Shown here in pieces: positions 62,305 through 64,000 of a stretch of 64,000 nt of DNA. This stretch comes from CAWINX01 sp963837585 (GTDB lineage Bacteria > Actinomycetota > Thermoleophilia > Solirubrobacterales > 70-9). The position numbers and the translations under genes are program-made. Below the pieces are notes generated by a model. The model ran no database searches and was not told where the DNA came from. It saw only the letters and a program-made list of their open reading frames with translations. Every line of letters starts with the position of its first letter. Position 1 is the stretch's first letter. Location: the NCBI GenBank assembly GCA_963837585.1, contig CAWINX010000003.1, positions 620,001 to 684,000 on the forward strand. Reading direction: 5' to 3'.

Positions 62305-62976
62305 ATGGCCGGGGTCGAAGCGGCGGACTCAGGCTTCGGCTGGAAGCCGGCCCCGGAGCGCGGCTGGGTGGCGCCGCTTGTCGCCGCCGAGTTCCCCGGC
62401 CTGGCGATCTCCTGGACAGCGGTCGACGGACGCATCGCCAAGAGCCCCGAGCCGGTGCGCCGTCGCTTGCGTGGCCTCTCCGATCGCTTCTACGGCGCCC
62501 ACGCGATCCAGATGCGCCAGCAGTCGGTTCCTTGGGCCTATCGGGTCTTCTTTCGCCACATCGGGCTCGACCCCGACCGGACGCTGATTCCGGCGGAGCG
62601 GCTGGCGCTCGAGCGACTCCACGACGGGGCCTTCAAGAGCCGCGGCCTTCCCCGCGATGCGCTGACGATCGCGATCGTCGAGACCGGCGTCGCGCTGCGA
62701 GCCTTCGACGCCGAGCAGGTCGAGGGGAGGCTCTGCATCCGTGAGTCGGCTCCCGGCGAGTCGCTGGCCGGTAAACCTGAGGAGCTGACGCACGGGACCC
62801 TGGTGATCGCCGACGCGCACACCCCGGTTGCGCTGCTTTTCGGCGAGACGGCGGAGGGGAGGGGCGTCGATCGTGAAACCCGCCGCATCATTGTCGCCGC
62901 GACGCAGGTCAAGGGCGTTCCCCAGATGGCGATCGACGAGGCCCTCTGGATGGCCGCGGCCACAATAGAGGGCTAA
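62305..62976 (+). CDS. B3/B4 tRNA-editing-like domain protein
   Basis: A 223-residue soluble protein resembling the stand-alone B3/B4 domain (as in the PheRS beta chain): NPVVRKAY-like SVPWAYRVFFRHIGLDPDRT, GLPRDALTIAIVETGVALRAFD and VALLFGETAEG. Such proteins may clear or sense amino acids or mischarged tRNA. ATG 62305 is chosen, 1 base after the preceding stop; ATG 62284 is also in frame. The link with the lipid transporter is unclear. Confidence 0.75.
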   Translation: MAGVEAADSGFGWKPAPERGWVAPLVAAEFPGLAISWTAVDGRIAKSPEPVRRRLRGLSDRFYGAHAIQMRQQSVPWAYRVFFRHIGLDPDRTLIPAERLALERLHDGAFKSRGLPRDALTIAIVETGVALRAFDAEQVEGRLCIRESAPGESLAGKPEELTHGTLVIADAHTPVALLFGETAEGRGVDRETRRIIVAATQVKGVPQMAIDEALWMAAATIEG

Positions 62977-63016
62977 GAAACAGCGAAAGCAGGGGGGCTA
63001 GACTCGGGGGCGGGTC

Positions 63017-63481
63017 ATGCCGGGACTACTCGAACGAAGCGCCGATGCGCCATTCCGAGTGGGTGGCGACGAGAGCGCCGCTCGAGCGCAGCTGCGCCGC
63101 CAGATCGGGCGTCTCGAGCGCGAGTTGGCCGGCCTCTTCGCGGAGTCCTTCATGCGGGTCGAGATCGACTGCTCGGTTCCCGCCGCCGGCGCCGGGCGGG
63201 TGCTCGGCCTCGGCGAGCTTGAGCGAGTGCGCGATGCGCTTGTCGCCCGGATTGGCGAAGCGCGGCTGGCGCTGGGAGAGCGAAGCGAGGTCGAGACCGA
63301 CAACCGCGACCTGATCGAGCGGATGCTCGCCGACCCCGCCGCCTATAAGGGGCTGAGGGTCTACAACCGCGATGTCGGCGTCGGGGGCTGCGGGTACGCC
63401 GAGTCACGGCCTCGCCTCGGCTTGCTGGGGATGCTGATGGGGTGGTGGCGGGTGAAGATCTCCTCCGGCTGCCCGTTATGA
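63017..63481 (+). CDS. Conserved hypothetical protein
   Basis: A 154-residue protein. A helical N-terminus (RAQLRRQIGRLERELAGLFAE) forms a likely coiled coil. The middle is rich in Leu, Glu and Arg (GLGELERVRDALVARI), and the end is glycine-rich with WWRVKISSGCPL. No signal peptide. I do not recognise it. It overlaps the next gene by ATGA, in an operon with the preceding transporter genes. Confidence 0.6.
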   Translation: MPGLLERSADAPFRVGGDESAARAQLRRQIGRLERELAGLFAESFMRVEIDCSVPAAGAGRVLGLGELERVRDALVARIGEARLALGERSEVETDNRDLIERMLADPAAYKGLRVYNRDVGVGGCGYAESRPRLGLLGMLMGWWRVKISSGCPL

Positions 63482-63909
63482 AGCGGACACCCGGCAGCGA
63501 ACGGCCCCGAGCGCCGTGGGGGTCCTTTCCCCTGGCCGAGCTGACGATCCTCGCCGGCATCGTCATGCTCGTGGTCGGCTTGGTCGGTGCCAACCCGACG
63601 GCGATCGGCGTCGGCGTCGTGCTGGCGGGGCTGGGAGGCCTGGAGGTGTCCGCGCTCGAGCACTTCGCCGGCTACCGCTCCCACACGACCCTGCTCGCCG
63701 GCACCGCCTTCGTGCTCACCGTGGGGGCCCTCTTCTACCTCGCGGGCCTGATCCTGGCGATCTGCCTCGGAATCGGCGCCGCCGTCTTCGTCGTCGCCTT
63801 CCTCGCCTTCCGCCGCGCCTTCAAGCGGGCCTCCGGCGGCCTCAGCTTCAAAGTCGGCGGCTGTCAGGCGCATGACGCGCCTCACGACCAAGGATGCGCG
63901 GTGCGCTGA
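63478..63909 (+). CDS. Small membrane protein
   Basis: A 143-residue protein with about four hydrophobic segments (LTILAGIVMLVVGLVGA, IGVGVVLAGLGGLEV, LLAGTAFVLTVGALFYL, ILAICLGIGAAVFVVAFL) and a basic end. No known motif was recognised. The ATG 63478 overlaps the previous stop. It is the last gene of the operon that begins at 56579. Confidence 0.65.
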   Translation: MKRTPGSERPRAPWGSFPLAELTILAGIVMLVVGLVGANPTAIGVGVVLAGLGGLEVSALEHFAGYRSHTTLLAGTAFVLTVGALFYLAGLILAICLGIGAAVFVVAFLAFRRAFKRASGGLSFKVGGCQAHDAPHDQGCAVR

Positions 63910-63913
63910 ACGC

Positions 63914-64000
63914 GTCAGACCAAATGGGGGGTGCTCTCCGGCGCCGCGCGAAGCGAGCTCGGTCGCGAGCAGCAGGCGCTGGCGGGCGGTGAGGGTGCCG
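63914..64000 (-). CDS. Possible partial gene at the right edge
   Basis: The minus strand here reads GTLTARQRLLLATELASRG in a frame with high G/C third positions, unlike the other frames, and continues off the edge. It may be the C-terminal end of a convergent gene. No stop is certain, and no family can be named from about 28 residues. Confidence 0.25.

Overview
The window is a high-GC stretch of chromosome with heavy G/C use at third codon positions, frequent GTG and TTG starts, and many 1-8 base overlaps between consecutive genes. The gene content points to an actinobacterium: F420-type nitroreductase, HemQ, FprA, DUF3618 with a holin-like partner, many crotonase and acyl-CoA dehydrogenase paralogues, and Mce-type permeases without an outer-membrane set. 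The secreted DUF6636-like and glycosyltransferase-flippase proteins make class Thermoleophilia (Solirubrobacterales) my best guess. That guess is inference and no marker gene was available to prove it.

Layout. 0-7 kb: an MFS drug exporter, a bioB-bioF-bioD biotin operon, a CHASE-GGDEF diguanylate cyclase and an AlkA-like glycosylase. 7-10.3 kb: a Type IIG-like restriction-methyltransferase broken by about six frameshifts. 10.3-22 kb: a biotin-carrier/crotonase pair, glycosyltransferase, glpK, plsC, a metallo-beta-lactamase lactonase-like enzyme, several SDRs, and small redox and phosphatase genes. 21.7-22.7 kb: a DUF433/DUF5615 toxin-antitoxin pair. 22.8-32.7 kb: two acyl-CoA dehydrogenases, a DUF445/DUF4393 pair, and a tightly packed CoA-catabolic operon (crotonase, acyl-CoA carboxyltransferase, BKACE, CaiB-type CoA-transferase, MerR). 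32.7-44 kb: an epimerase, a broken SDR, a nitrilase-TetR-membrane operon, DegV, an A-type Fe-S carrier, glutaredoxin and BolA, FprA, and hemQ with a PAS/zinc-ribbon partner. 42.5-49 kb: envelope genes bracketed by long inverted repeats, a GT4-flippase fusion, an HD-GYP phosphodiesterase, and a cyclic-di-GMP-I riboswitch ahead of a secreted protein. 49-56.5 kb: B12-dependent metH behind a SAM-I riboswitch, an aldehyde dehydrogenase, a secreted sugar-dehydrogenase-like lipoprotein and a small lipoprotein. 56.5-64 kb: an eight-gene operon beginning with two MlaE/YrbE permeases and an MlaF ATPase, then an MMPL/RND transporter and a thioredoxin-fold protein, with no MCE-domain gene.

Three themes join the genes. 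Biotin is made here (bioBFD) and probably used here (biotin carrier, carboxyltransferase). Cyclic-di-GMP has a synthase, a degrading enzyme and a riboswitch in the same window. Acyl-CoA chemistry recurs, and several of these promoters carry related TetR-like palindromes sharing TTGRCTGGYCA.

At least twenty genes-in-two-frames junctions occur, mostly at short homopolymers, including in metH and other normally indispensable genes. Many are probably sequence errors. A few genes (the restriction enzyme, one SDR, the secreted protein) carry so many that real decay is also possible. No tRNA, rRNA, CRISPR array, transposase or integrase gene was seen.
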